64,000 nt of DNA from Aurantimonas coralicida (GCA_011050685.1 DRFF01000143.1:37798-101797); one strand, 5' to 3'. Positions 52,140 through 61,825 are shown, counted from the first letter of the stretch. Translations and numbers: made by a program. The notes: a model not told the origin generated them from the letters alone.

Positions 52140-52220
52140 TGGGTCCTTCGCCGCAAAGGGCAGCCGCCGACGGCAGGTCGAAGACGACTTTTAACCCAAA
52201 GAATATCGCGGGGAGTTTCC

Positions 52221-54095
52221 ATGAGCCTGTCGATCTTAACCGACAAGATGCCCTTGATCGCGCGAATTTCACGGCTTTTGCTGATCGGCATGGCCTCTTG
52301 GCATCTGTATGTTGCCTTTGTGGGCCCGCCCAATCCCTATATCATGCGTGGCGTCCACGTGGCGCTGTCGCTGCTGTTGATCTATCTGACGGTCGATCGC
52401 AAAGGTCTGCGCACGGATGTGCCGCGCTGGTATGACGTCGTGCTGGGGCTCGTCGCGCTGCTGGCCGCGCTGTATCCTTCCCTCAACCTGGATTACATCA
52501 CTCAGCGCTTCCTCTACGTCGATCCGCTGATGCGGATCGATATCGTGGTCGGCATCACGCTGGTCGTGTTGCTGCTGGAGGCAACGCGCCGGATGCTGGG
52601 TCCGGTGCTGCCGATTACGGCGCTGCTGTTCATCGCTTACGGCCTGATGTTCACCTCGGCCCTGCCGTCGGTGATCCTGGAACAGCTGTTCATGACCACC
52701 GAGGGCATCTTTGGCATCCCGATCGCGGTATCCGCGACCTACATGGTGCTGTTCATCCTGTTCGGTTCGCTGGTCGAAAAGATGGGCGTCGGCCAACTGT
52801 TCATGGATTTCGCGGTTGCTGTCACGGGGCGTCAGGCCGGTGGCCCGGCCAAGGTGGCCTGTGTAACATCAGGGATGTTCGGATCGGTATCCGGCTCAGC
52901 CGTGGCCAACGTGATGACCACGGGCACGTTTTCGATTCCGCTGATGAAACGCATGGGGTTCAAGCCCGCCTTCGCGGGCGCGGTCGAGGCTGTGGCCTCT
53001 ACCGGCGGGCAGATCATGCCTCCGGTCATGGGCGCGGCCGCCTTTGTCATGGCCGAATACCTCGGCGTTGGTTATCTGACCGTGGCCAAATACGCGCTAA
53101 TCCCGGCGGCTCTGTTCTATGTCGCCCTTTTTGCAGCCGTGCATTTCGAAGCCAAACGCAAGGGCATCGGCTCCGTCCCCGAGGAGGACCAGGTTCCGCT
53201 TAAGGACGTATTGCGTGAACGCGGCCACCTGTTCCTGCCGCTGGTTATCATCGTCAGCGTTCTGATGCTGGGCTACTCCGCCCCCTATGCGGCTCTGTGC
53301 GGTATCCTGTCGGTGGTGCCGGTTGCTGCCCTGCGCAAGACGACTCGTCATTACGTGACCATCGAAAACATACTCGCGGCACTGGAAGGCGGCGCGCGCA
53401 ATGTGCTGTCGATCGCCGCCGCCAGTGCCTGTGCAGGTATCGTGGTCGGTGTGATCGACATCACCGGCCTTGGGCTGAGCTTTTCGAACTTTGTGATCGA
53501 GGCGGCCCGGGACACGCTGCTTTTCGCACTGATCCTGTCCATGGTTGCGGGTATCGTCCTCGGCATGGGCATGCCGACCACGCCGGCCTACATCGTGCAG
53601 GTTGCTCTGCTGGTTCCGGCGCTGGTCAAACTGGGCGTCCAGGTGGAAGCCGCGCACATGTTCGTATTTTACTTCGCCATCCTGTCGGCCATCACGCCAC
53701 CGGTCGCCATGGCGGTCTATGCGGCCAACGCCCTGTCACAAGCCAAGATCGTCGAAGCCAGTTGGGCCGCTGTCAAACTGGGCGCCACCGGGTTCATCGT
53801 GCCGTTCATGTTTGTCTATGAACCCGCGATCCTGATGCAGGGCGACCCGATGCGTGTGGTCATCGTGGTCCTGCAGGCGACCATCGGCGTGATCCTTCTG
53901 GCTGCCGCGCTGCAACGCTACTTCTTTGGCGCGCTTCCCGCGTGGCTTTCGATACTGCTGTTCGTGGCGTCGCTGTGCCTGATTTATCCGGATTGGCGGG
54001 TGACTCTCGTGGGACTGGCCATCGCGGGCGGGATTTTGGAATTTCAACGGGTTCGTAATCGCAACGTGCCCGCATCCAACGCCGCCGGCAACTGA
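52221..54095 (+). CDS. TRAP transporter fused permease (DctQM, TAXI type)
   Basis: This 624-residue, strongly hydrophobic protein has about 17-18 membrane segments: a short DctQ-like N-terminal bundle, then a DctM domain with GSVSGSAVANVMTTGTFSIPLMKRMGFKPAFAGAVEAVASTGGQIMPPVMGAAAFVMAE and VLGMGMPTTPAYIVQVALLVPALVKLGV. The start follows GGGGAG. It uses a sodium gradient to import what the TAXI protein binds. Confidence 0.92.
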   Translation: MSLSILTDKMPLIARISRLLLIGMASWHLYVAFVGPPNPYIMRGVHVALSLLLIYLTVDRKGLRTDVPRWYDVVLGLVALLAALYPSLNLDYITQRFLYVDPLMRIDIVVGITLVVLLLEATRRMLGPVLPITALLFIAYGLMFTSALPSVILEQLFMTTEGIFGIPIAVSATYMVLFILFGSLVEKMGVGQLFMDFAVAVTGRQAGGPAKVACVTSGMFGSVSGSAVANVMTTGTFSIPLMKRMGFKPAFAGAVEAVASTGGQIMPPVMGAAAFVMAEYLGVGYLTVAKYALIPAALFYVALFAAVHFEAKRKGIGSVPEEDQVPLKDVLRERGHLFLPLVIIVSVLMLGYSAPYAALCGILSVVPVAALRKTTRHYVTIENILAALEGGARNVLSIAAASACAGIVVGVIDITGLGLSFSNFVIEAARDTLLFALILSMVAGIVLGMGMPTTPAYIVQVALLVPALVKLGVQVEAAHMFVFYFAILSAITPPVAMAVYAANALSQAKIVEASWAAVKLGATGFIVPFMFVYEPAILMQGDPMRVVIVVLQATIGVILLAAALQRYFFGALPAWLSILLFVASLCLIYPDWRVTLVGLAIAGGILEFQRVRNRNVPASNAAGN

Positions 54096-54114
54096 ACAAG
54101 ACGGAGCGAAACAC

Positions 54115-55812
54115 ATGCTGCAGGATGTCAGGAACAAGTGGCGGACCGGCGGACGGGTTCTTGTCGACCAACTTCTGATTCACGGAGCGGTCACCGGCTA
54201 CTGTGTGCCCGGCGAAAGCTATCTCGAGGTGCTGGATGCGCTGCATGATGTGCGGGACCGGTTCACCCTGATCAACGCGCGCCACGAAGCGGCAGCGGCC
54301 AACATGGCCGAAACTCATGGCAAGCTGACCGGAGAGCCGGGGATCTGTATGGTGACCCGCGGCCCCGGCGCCTGCCATGCGGCCATCGGCGTGCATATCG
54401 CACAGCAGGACAGTACACCGATGATCCTGCTGGTCGGCCAGATCGCACGCGACACCACCGACCGCGAAGCGTTCCAGGAGGTCGATTACCGCGCCATGTT
54501 CGGCCCCATAGCCAAATGGGCCACCCAGATCGATGATGCCCGCCGCATCCCCGAATACATGGCGCGCGCCTTTCGGGTGGCCACCTCGGGCCGTCCCGGC
54601 CCGGTGGTCATCGCCTTGCCCGAAGACATGCTGACGGAGGTGGTCGACGTAGCCGATGCCCGCCCCTATACCGCGACACAGGCGGAATTATCCAACGCCA
54701 GCCTGGACGCTCTCAAGGCCGAAATCGCCCGGGCCGAACGACCGCTGCTGCTGCTGGGCGGATCCGGCTGGTCCGATGACAGCGCGGCGGCCATCACCCG
54801 CTTTGCCGAAACCAACAAGATTCCCGTCGCCTGTTCGTTCCGGCGCCAGGACATCGTTGACAACCTGTCGCCTGTCTTTGCCGGGGATTTCGGCACGTCG
54901 ACCGCACCCAGCCTTTATGGACACCAGCGCGAGGCGGATTTGCTGATCGTGATCGGCGCCCGACTGGGCGAGATGACGACCAAGACCTATACCACCATCC
55001 AGTCCCCCAGCCCGCAGACCCGGCTGGTGCATCTGTATCCGGATGCCGATGAAATCGGGCGGGTGTATTCGCCCGACCTGGGACTGGCCGCCTCTCCGGC
55101 CGCTGTTTCCACCGCGCTGAACGAGGTGGATCTCGGCCGCGCCGATGCCTGGGCCGACTGGTGCGACCGGCTGCATGGGGATTACCTGACTGATTCGGAA
55201 GCCCCCGACGAGCAGGGCTGGGATCTGGACATGGGCATCGCCCTCACCCAGCTGCGCGACAACCTGCCCGACGACATGGTCATCACGCTGGACGCCGGCA
55301 ATCACACCGGCTGGGCACAGCGTTACCTGCGCTTTGGCCGTCCGGGGCGGATCATCGGATCGACCTGCGGCTCGATGGGCTATTCGGTGCCCGCCGCCGT
55401 GGCCGCATCCATCGCTAATCCCGACCGGCTGGTATTGTCCTTTGTCGGCGACGGCGGATTCATGATGAGCGGCAACGAACTGGCCACCGCCGCGCAATAT
55501 GGCGGCTGCCCCATCGTGCTGGTGTTCAATAACGGCATCTATGGCACCATCCGGATGCACCAGGAACGGGACCATCCCGGACGGGTGTCCGGCACCACCC
55601 TGAAAAACCAGGATTTCTGCAAAATGGCCGAAGGTCTAGGCGCCCATGCCGAACGGGTCACAAAAACAGCCGACTTTGCCGCCGCATTCCAACGCGCCCG
55701 TACCGCTGGCCGCCCGGCGGTAATTGAGTTGGTAACTGACCCCGAACAAATTTCGACACGCACGACGATCAGCAAATTGCGAGACACCGCGCGCCAGAAG
55801 GAAAATGCATGA
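54115..55812 (+). CDS. ThDP-dependent enzyme, acetolactate synthase/benzoylformate decarboxylase superfamily
   Basis: This 565-residue protein has the three-domain layout of the family. The Pyr domain carries the glutamate in INARHEAAAANMAETHG and VTRGPGACHAAIG, and the central domain is PLLLLGGSGWSDDSAAAI. The C-terminal PP domain has GDGGFMMSGNELATAAQYGGCPIVLVFNNGIYG, the Mg-ThDP motif GDG..NN. Acetolactate synthases, oxalyl-CoA and phenylpyruvate decarboxylases and sugar-acid enzymes all look like this. Its position after the TRAP permease (19-bp gap) suggests a decarboxylase or ligase acting on the imported acid or its 2-oxo product. Confidence 0.85.
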   Translation: MLQDVRNKWRTGGRVLVDQLLIHGAVTGYCVPGESYLEVLDALHDVRDRFTLINARHEAAAANMAETHGKLTGEPGICMVTRGPGACHAAIGVHIAQQDSTPMILLVGQIARDTTDREAFQEVDYRAMFGPIAKWATQIDDARRIPEYMARAFRVATSGRPGPVVIALPEDMLTEVVDVADARPYTATQAELSNASLDALKAEIARAERPLLLLGGSGWSDDSAAAITRFAETNKIPVACSFRRQDIVDNLSPVFAGDFGTSTAPSLYGHQREADLLIVIGARLGEMTTKTYTTIQSPSPQTRLVHLYPDADEIGRVYSPDLGLAASPAAVSTALNEVDLGRADAWADWCDRLHGDYLTDSEAPDEQGWDLDMGIALTQLRDNLPDDMVITLDAGNHTGWAQRYLRFGRPGRIIGSTCGSMGYSVPAAVAASIANPDRLVLSFVGDGGFMMSGNELATAAQYGGCPIVLVFNNGIYGTIRMHQERDHPGRVSGTTLKNQDFCKMAEGLGAHAERVTKTADFAAAFQRARTAGRPAVIELVTDPEQISTRTTISKLRDTARQKENA

Positions 55813-56196
55813 CAAGGATCCAGAGATGGCCGCATCGGAACTGATTCTCGCCGCATCGCCCGCGGCAGAGGTCACGCCGACCTGATTAAGCGTCTGAGCG
55901 ACCATCGGCCCGGCCCATGTCATGACCATTCCGCCGACATGAGCGGGCGTCTGATGGAGGATCGCGGCCTGTTCACCGGCACCGCGCTGGCCATCCTACG
56001 CCCCGGGCAACCGCCGAGGCCGCCGATTGCGTTCGCCTGTGCAACGCGGCCGGCGTAGTGCATTTTTGGCCGTATGGGTCTCGGATAGCGGGGCGACACA
56101 TGAGCAGAAAATCGACGCCCTTTTGAAGATCCGCCGCCCGCAGCACCAGCCATTTCATCAGGCGGGATGCACCCCGCTTGCACAGGAACGAGCCGA
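55813..56196. other. Degenerate intergenic region, possible gene debris
   Basis: After the ThDP gene no complete gene is seen. One plus frame (about 55860-56030) reads RGRGHADLIKRLSDHRP and then GLFTGTALAILRPGQPP, reminiscent of an RraA N-terminal half, but this is too weak to call. Reverse-strand ORFs show no recognised family. Confidence 0.3.
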
Positions 56197-56400
56197 TCAG
56201 GTTGGTCGCGTCGATCCGGCGGTCCGCTGGACCGGCGCCGATCGACTACCGACATCGCCAACCAGCACCTGATGACGGTATTTCGTCACCCACACCCGAT
56301 GATACTTGCAGTTCCAGACCGTATGGCTGCCACGCTTGTACGCTTCCATCCCGGCAATCTACAACGGATAGCCCGCGATCCCAGGCCCTAAAGGCGTGGG
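56197..56400 (-). pseudogene. IS200/IS605-type TnpA remnant with end hairpin
   Basis: From ATG 56349 the reverse strand reads MEAYKRGSHTVWNCKYHRVWVTK then YRHQVLVGDVGSRS, the N-terminus of the HUH Y1 transposase TnpA of IS200/IS605 elements. It loses similarity after about 37 residues and stops at 56197, before the catalytic HUH and Tyr. Beside it, CCCAGGCC-CTAAA-GGCGTGGG (56380-56400) is the imperfect subterminal hairpin expected at an element end. A dead insertion. Confidence 0.7.
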
Positions 56401-56426
56401 GTTTACAGATCCCCCTATCGAGGACC

Positions 56427-57971
56427 CTAAAACATATCCTTAAGCAGCAGCGCCGCGTCGATGTTCTGGTAGCAGACTGGCCGCAGGAAGCGACGGATCG
56501 CCAATGTCCCGACCGATGTCGCGCCGAAATTCGTCGTCGCCGGATAGGGACCGCCATGGACCATGGCGTCGGCTACCTCGACGCCGGTGGGAAAGCCGTT
56601 GGCGAGGATACGGCCGGCCTTGCGCTCCAGGATCGGCATCAGCCGGCGGGCCGCGTCCGTATCGCCCGATTCGCCCTCGCCTGCATCCATCTGCAAAGTC
56701 GCCGTCAACTGGCCGTGCAACGAATGGGCCACGGCCTCCATCTCATCGATATCCTTGACCCGAACGACGATGCCGAGGGGGCCAAACACTTCTTCGCTGA
56801 GCGCTTCGTCGGCAAGATAGGCGCCGCCTGTCGTCTCGAAGAGCCGCGGGGCGGCGCTACGGCCCTCGCAATCGCCGGCGAGCATTTCCGACACGCCGGA
56901 CGCGCCCTTGACCCGGTTCGTGCCCGATCGGAACGCGGCGGCGATGCCATCAGTCAGCATGGTCTGCAGGGACACCTGTTTCAGCGCCGTGTGCGCCGCC
57001 GAAACGAATGCGTCGGCGGCTTCGCCGTCGACCACCACGGCGATGCCGGGATTGGTGCAGAACTGCCCGGCGCCCATGGTCAGCGAGCCCGCCCAGCCGG
57101 CGCCGATCGTGGCGCCACGCGCCTTGACGGCATGCGGAAGCAGGAACATCGGATTGGTCGAGCCGAGTTCGCCGAAGAACGGGATCGGTTCGTCGCGCTG
57201 CATGGCGAGGTCGAACAGCGCCTTGCCGCCCTTCAGCGATCCGGTGAAGCCGACCGCCTTGATCAGCGGATGGGTGACGAGAGCGGCCCCGACCTCGCGG
57301 CTATCGCCGCCCTGGATGAGACTGAAGACGCCCGGGTGCAGCCCATGGATCCGGATCGCGGCATCGATCGCCCGCGCGACGATCTCGGCGGTGCCGGGAT
57401 GCGCGCCATGGCCTTTGACGACCACCGGACAGCCGGCGGCCAGCGCCGAGGCGGTGTCGCCGCCGGCGGTCGAGAAGGCCAGCGGGAAGTTCGAGGCGCC
57501 AAAGACCGCAACCGGGCCGATCGGCCGCTGGACGAGTTTCAGATCCGGTCGCGGCGCCGGAGTGCGGTCGGGCTGCGCCGCGTCATGGCGGCGGTCGAGA
57601 TAGGCGCCGTCGCGAATATGGACGGCGAACAGCCGGAGCTGACCTGTCGTGCGACCGCGCTCGCCTTCGAGCCGCGCCGTCGGCAGGCCGGTTTCTGCCG
57701 AGCCGATCGCCGTCAGTTCGGACCCCCGCGCCTCGATTTCATCGGCGATGGTCTCGAGGAAGGCTGCACGAGTCTCCCTCGAAGAGTATCCATAGGACCA
57801 GAAGGCCGCTTCCGCCGCTTTGGCGGCGGCATCGACCATTTCCGTGCTGGCGATCGAATAGGTCAGCGCCTCGCCGCTCGCCGGGCTCGATGAAAATCGC
57901 TCGGCCCCGGCAACCCAGTCGCCGGCGATCAACTGCTCGCCAGTGATGTCGTGCTTCAAGTCCAGCGTCAT
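56427..57971 (-). CDS. Alpha-ketoglutarate semialdehyde dehydrogenase-type aldehyde dehydrogenase
   Basis: This 514-residue NAD(P) aldehyde dehydrogenase is of the 2,5-dioxovalerate (KGSADH) type: GEQLIAGDWVAG, QRPIGPVAVFGASNFPLAFSTAGGDTASALAAGCPVVVKGH, VGFTGSLKGGKALF, the active-site glutamate in FFGELGSTNP, the catalytic cysteine in GAGQFCTNPG, and the C-terminal GGPYPATTNFGATSVGT. It oxidises 2-oxoglutarate semialdehyde, the end product of pentonate, glucarate and hydroxyproline pathways, to 2-oxoglutarate. It joins the DHDPS-like and IlvD/Edd-like enzymes into a pathway. It stands as a single leftward gene. Confidence 0.88.
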   Translation of the reverse strand: MTLDLKHDITGEQLIAGDWVAGAERFSSSPASGEALTYSIASTEMVDAAAKAAEAAFWSYGYSSRETRAAFLETIADEIEARGSELTAIGSAETGLPTARLEGERGRTTGQLRLFAVHIRDGAYLDRRHDAAQPDRTPAPRPDLKLVQRPIGPVAVFGASNFPLAFSTAGGDTASALAAGCPVVVKGHGAHPGTAEIVARAIDAAIRIHGLHPGVFSLIQGGDSREVGAALVTHPLIKAVGFTGSLKGGKALFDLAMQRDEPIPFFGELGSTNPMFLLPHAVKARGATIGAGWAGSLTMGAGQFCTNPGIAVVVDGEAADAFVSAAHTALKQVSLQTMLTDGIAAAFRSGTNRVKGASGVSEMLAGDCEGRSAAPRLFETTGGAYLADEALSEEVFGPLGIVVRVKDIDEMEAVAHSLHGQLTATLQMDAGEGESGDTDAARRLMPILERKAGRILANGFPTGVEVADAMVHGGPYPATTNFGATSVGTLAIRRFLRPVCYQNIDAALLLKDMF

Positions 57972-58274
57972 GGCTTCTCTCTTTCACATTGTCGAAAGCG
58001 ACCGGTCATCGTTCGCCCAAGGGACGCATTGTGCAGCGCCCCTTAATTGGCAGTCATTCGAGCTTGCGCCGACGTCGGACGACGGTGTCGACCATCCGAC
58101 CAAATTGCGATCGGGAACGGTCAGGACGCGGCGCAAGTCCCTTTCGCGGCGATTATCGATGGTCAGCAAAACCACCGAGGCCGCGCGACGCCACAGGTTA
58201 CGATGCCGGCGGGAAAATCAACGGCCGCGCACGTCATGCGCTGGTCGACAAATTTGCCGGAGCGGACTGCCTCC
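57972..58274. other. Intergenic stretch, no gene seen
   Basis: This 303-bp region lies between the KGSADH start and the SDR stop. Short ORFs in it resemble nothing known to me. It should hold the KGSADH promoter and the 3' end of the TRAP-SDR operon. Confidence 0.5.
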
Positions 58275-59021
58275 CTACGAGAACAGCAATCCGCCGTTGA
58301 TATCGATACAAGCGCCAGTGATGAAGGCGGCTTCGTCGGAGGCAAGATAAACCGCAAGATTGGCAACGTCCTGCGAGGAACCCTCACGCTTGAGCGGCGT
58401 AATGCCCGCCACGTGCGTTCGCACTTCCGGCTTGGTGAAGACGTTGTGGAAGTCCGTGTCGATCATGCCGGGGCACAATGCATTCACCCGGATCTTGGGC
58501 CCCAGTTCCTTTGCCATTCCACGCGTCATGGTCAAGACCGCACCCTTGGACGCAGCATACGCTATGGCACCACCGCCGCCGCCATCTCTTGCGGCCTGCG
58601 ACGCCATGTTGACGATGGCTCCGCCTTCCGGGATGTGCGGCAGCGCGGCCTGGATCAGCAGGAACGCCGACGTCGTGTTGAGATCCATCACCGCCTGCCA
58701 GTGATCGAGGGTCATCTCGGCAATCGTCTTGCGCGCGATTATGCCACCGGTGATCGGCATGACGATGTCGATCTTGCCAAATTCCGCAACGGCGCGCTCA
58801 ACGAAAGCCTTCACATCGTCCGGCTTGGTCATGTCGCCCTGCATGGTAAAGGCCTGTCCTCCAGCCGCAACGATCTCCTTAACCGCGCTGTCGGCTCCTT
58901 CGCTACTGCTGTGGTAGTTGATCGCGACCTTGGCGCCGGCTTCAGCCAGACGCATCACGCAGGCCCGGCCGATATCGCGCCCGCCACCCGTGACGATTGC
59001 CGCTTTTCCCTTGAGGTTCAT
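58275..59021 (-). CDS. SDR-family oxidoreductase (FabG-like)
   Basis: This 248-residue Rossmann protein has MNLKGKAAIVTGGGRDIGRACVMRLAE (TGxxxGxG-type), NMASQ (Ser), YAASK (catalytic Tyr and Lys), and PGMIDTDFHN. It is a fully canonical SDR, in contrast to the 37814-38599 protein. It is the last gene of the operon TRAP DctPQM, RraA-like, FadR-like, SDR; its start overlaps the FadR stop (ATGA). It is likely a hydroxyacid or sugar-acid oxidoreductase. Confidence 0.9.
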   Translation of the reverse strand: MNLKGKAAIVTGGGRDIGRACVMRLAEAGAKVAINYHSSSEGADSAVKEIVAAGGQAFTMQGDMTKPDDVKAFVERAVAEFGKIDIVMPITGGIIARKTIAEMTLDHWQAVMDLNTTSAFLLIQAALPHIPEGGAIVNMASQAARDGGGGGAIAYAASKGAVLTMTRGMAKELGPKIRVNALCPGMIDTDFHNVFTKPEVRTHVAGITPLKREGSSQDVANLAVYLASDEAAFITGACIDINGGLLFS

Positions 59022-59815
59022 TTTCTTACTCCCGTTTGAAATTGTGCTTGCGGCTCAACGGCCGCGATGTTGCCTTCGAAAACGCGCTTGCGGGCGTTCT
59101 CGACATGGCTGCGCATCGCGTTGCGCGCTACCGCGGGATTCTTGTCCCGGATGGCCTCGAAAATCGCGTAATGCTCCTTCTGCACCAGTTCCAGCCGCTC
59201 GCGCGGCTTGGTCAGCGACAGGTTGCGCGTCAGGTTCATGCCGGTCAGGATGTTCGCCTTCATCGAGGTCCGCGCGATGGTGAAGTAGCGATTGTCAGAC
59301 GCTTCGCAGACCGCGACATGAAAATTCTCGTCGGCATCGACGCCGAGTTCCCCCGCTTCGATGCAGCGGTCGAGTTCCCGAAGTGCCGCCTTGAGGCGCA
59401 GCATGTCCGGATCGGTTCTGCGCAGCGCCGCCAGATAGGCGGCTTCACCTTCGATGGCGGCCCTGAATTCGAAGGTCCGCTGGATATCGGCGACAGAGCC
59501 CACCGGCGCAAAGTCGAGAATCGCCCTTTCCGGTCGGCGCACGACATAGGACCCCGAGCCCTGCCTCGACACGATCACGTCGTCGGCGCGCAATTGCTTG
59601 AGCGCCTGCCGCAGCACCGGGCGCGAGACCTCCAGCGCGCTGCACAGCTCGTGCTCGGACGGCATCTTGTCGCCGACTGCGATCGCGCCATCGGCGATCA
59701 TCGCCAGGATCCGTTCAAAGACACGGTCGGGAAGCGTCCCGTCGCGCAATAGGCGGCCGGGTCGGCGGTCTGATGCTGCCGATGCATCGTCTATCTGCCG
59801 TTTGCCTGTCGCCAT
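59018..59815 (-). CDS. FadR-type GntR regulator (TRAP DctPQM operon)
   Basis: This 265-residue protein has the HTH at about residues 30-92 (DRVFERILAMIADGAIAVGDKMPSEHELCSALEVSRPVLRQALKQLRADDVIVSRQGSGSYVV) and an FCD domain with DADENFHVAVCEASDN, QKEHYAIFEAIRD and MRSHVENARKR. It overlaps the RraA-like gene by 25 bp and is coupled to the SDR. It probably represses its own operon; the inverted repeat at 63444-63484 is a candidate site. Confidence 0.9.
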   Translation of the reverse strand: MATGKRQIDDASAASDRRPGRLLRDGTLPDRVFERILAMIADGAIAVGDKMPSEHELCSALEVSRPVLRQALKQLRADDVIVSRQGSGSYVVRRPERAILDFAPVGSVADIQRTFEFRAAIEGEAAYLAALRRTDPDMLRLKAALRELDRCIEAGELGVDADENFHVAVCEASDNRYFTIARTSMKANILTGMNLTRNLSLTKPRERLELVQKEHYAIFEAIRDKNPAVARNAMRSHVENARKRVFEGNIAAVEPQAQFQTGVRK

Positions 59816-60507
59816 GCCCTGAATTCGTCCATCGTTGCGGCCCCGGTCGGCGGGTAGAGCCCGTAGCTCGACGCACCGCCTTTCACCATTTCCATTACGT
59901 AGTCTTCGAAGACCGTCATTTCCGCCGCTTCGGCGGCCACCTCGGCGGTCAGGTGCGCTGGTATACACACCACCCCTTCATTGTCGCCCACTAGCGTGTC
60001 ACCGGGAAACACCGATACCCCGCCACATGCAATAGGCTCGTTGAGCGCCACGGCATGGTGCTTGGTCAAATTGGTCGGCGCGCTAGGCCTCTGATGAAAG
60101 GCCGGCATGCCGAGGTCGGCAATCTCCGGCGAGTCGCGAAATCCACCGTCCGTCACCAGTCCCGCGCAGCCGCGCGCCTGCAACCGCGCGGCGAGGATGC
60201 AGCCGGCCGATGCTGCCGACGCGTCGCCGCGCGAATCGATGACGAAGATCGCACCTGCCGGACATTCCTCGACGCCCTTGCGCTGCGGGTTTTCGCGGTC
60301 GGCAAAGGAAGCCAGCACGTCGAGATCCTCGCGAGCCGGGATGTAGCGAAGCGTATAGGCGGCGCCGACCATGTTCTTGCCGGGCGCCAGACGGCGCAGG
60401 TTGTCCAGAAAGACATTCCTGAAACCGCGCTTGAACATCACGGTCGTCAGCGTCGCGGTGCTGACGCCCATCAGGGTCTCGCGTGTGTCGTTCGTCAGGC
60501 TGGTCAC
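59791..60507 (-). CDS. RraA / HMG-aldolase family protein (copy 2)
   Basis: This 238-residue protein starts at GTG 60507, after GGAAAGGAAA. It has VSTATLTTVMFKRGFRNVFLDNL, GAAYTLRYIPAREDLDVL, the core GCILAARLQARGCAGLVTDGGFRDSPEIADLGMPAFHQRPSAPT, GGVSVFPGDTLVGDNEGVVCIPAHL and the terminal GLYPPTGAATMDEFRAW. The intact metal-binding core suggests an active aldolase or decarboxylase for a 4-hydroxy-2-oxoacid. The longer ORF upstream is a shadow of dctM. Confidence 0.85.
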   Translation of the reverse strand: MTSLTNDTRETLMGVSTATLTTVMFKRGFRNVFLDNLRRLAPGKNMVGAAYTLRYIPAREDLDVLASFADRENPQRKGVEECPAGAIFVIDSRGDASAASAGCILAARLQARGCAGLVTDGGFRDSPEIADLGMPAFHQRPSAPTNLTKHHAVALNEPIACGGVSVFPGDTLVGDNEGVVCIPAHLTAEVAAEAAEMTVFEDYVMEMVKGGASSYGLYPPTGAATMDEFRAWRQANGR

Positions 60508-60545
60508 CAGCTTTCCTTTCCGATCGATCTGCAAAGCTTGCACGG

Positions 60546-61823
60546 TCAAAACAGTCCCGGCAGCCACATGGAAAAGCCGGGTACGTAGGTTACGAGGAGC
60601 AAGGCCCCCAGGATTGCCAGGTAGAACGGCCAGATTGTGCGGACGGCGTCCTCGATCCGCACCTTGCCGACCGCGCAGCCGACGAACAGGCAGGTGCCCA
60701 CCGGCGGTGTGCAAAGGCCAAGGCCGAGATTGATCAGCAGCATGATGCCGAAATGCTCGGGCGCCATGCCCAGACTCTTGGCGATCGGCAGGAAGATCGG
60801 CGTGCAGATCAGGATCAGCGCCGCCATGTCCATAATCATGCCGAGCAACAGCAGGATCAGGTTGATCATCAGCAGGATGACGTATTTGTTGTCCGAGATC
60901 GAAACCAGCAGGTCGCTGAGCTTGGCCGGCACCTGGTAGAGCGCCAGCAGGTAGGCGAAGGAACTGGCGAAGGCGATGAGGATCATGACCATGGCGGTCG
61001 TGCGCACCGACGAGGTGACGGCGGTGATAAAGCCCTGCCAACTCAGGCTGCGATAGTAGAACGTCGTCAGAAGTAGCGCGTAGATCGCGCCGAAGGCGCC
61101 GGATTCGGTGACGGTGAAGACACCTGACAGGGTGCCGCCGACAATGATCACGGCGGTGACTAGCCCCGGCAGTGCGTCGAGCGCGGTGCGCCCCAGCGCG
61201 GCGCCGCCAGGAAATGGCTCGGCCGGGTATTTGTGCTTCACCGCGAGAACGTAGGCCGCAATGGCAAGGCACACACACATCAGGATGCCCGGCACCACGC
61301 CGGCCAGGAACAGCTTGGAAATCGAGATGCCGCCTCCGGCCGCGACCGCGAAGATGATCATGTTGTGGCTGGGCGGAATGACGATGCCGGCGATCGACGA
61401 CGTCACCGTCACGTTGACGGCGTATTCGGGACGGTAGCCGCGTTCCTTCATCACCGGGATGAGCAATGATCCAAGCGCCGAAATGTCGGCGATTGCCGAG
61501 CCGGAAATGCCGCCGAACAGCATGCTGGAGAAGATATTGACCATGGCCAGGCCGCCCCTGATATGGCCGACCAGCGCCGAGGCGAATCGCACCAACCGCA
61601 CGGCGATGCCGCCATGCAGCATGATCTCGCCAGCGAAGATGAAGAACGGAATGGCGAGCAACGAAAACACCGTGACACCGGCCATCGCCCGCTGAAACGT
61701 CATCAGGGTCGGAAACCCTTCGTAAAGGAAGGAGGAAGCCGCCGCGATGCCCATGGCGAAGGCGACCGGCATGCCGACAACCACGCCAACGGCAAAAACT
61801 CCCAGCAGAATTGCGAGACCCAT
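60546..61823 (-). CDS. dctM: TRAP transporter large permease (DctM)
   Basis: This 425-residue protein has about 12 membrane segments. DctM blocks are FAMGIAAASSFLYEGFPTLMTFQRAM, LLAIPFFIFAGEIMLHGGIAVRLVRFASALVGHIRGGLAMVNIFSSMLFGGISGSAIAD and GIVIPPSHNMIIFAVAAGGGISISKLFLAGVVPG. It couples sodium flow to import of the DctP ligand. It lies 2 bp after dctQ. Confidence 0.93.
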   Translation of the reverse strand: MGLAILLGVFAVGVVVGMPVAFAMGIAAASSFLYEGFPTLMTFQRAMAGVTVFSLLAIPFFIFAGEIMLHGGIAVRLVRFASALVGHIRGGLAMVNIFSSMLFGGISGSAIADISALGSLLIPVMKERGYRPEYAVNVTVTSSIAGIVIPPSHNMIIFAVAAGGGISISKLFLAGVVPGILMCVCLAIAAYVLAVKHKYPAEPFPGGAALGRTALDALPGLVTAVIIVGGTLSGVFTVTESGAFGAIYALLLTTFYYRSLSWQGFITAVTSSVRTTAMVMILIAFASSFAYLLALYQVPAKLSDLLVSISDNKYVILLMINLILLLLGMIMDMAALILICTPIFLPIAKSLGMAPEHFGIMLLINLGLGLCTPPVGTCLFVGCAVGKVRIEDAVRTIWPFYLAILGALLLVTYVPGFSMWLPGLF

Positions 61824-61825
61824 GA

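Noticed and set aside
52269..53657. Long reverse-strand frames inside the TRAP permease rich in His, Asp, Gln and Arg
   Set aside because: These are the expected reverse translation of hydrophobic helices, not a gene.
55860..56030. Possible RraA N-terminal remnant after the ThDP gene
   Set aside because: Only vague similarity; no clear motif. It is kept as uncertain debris and not called.
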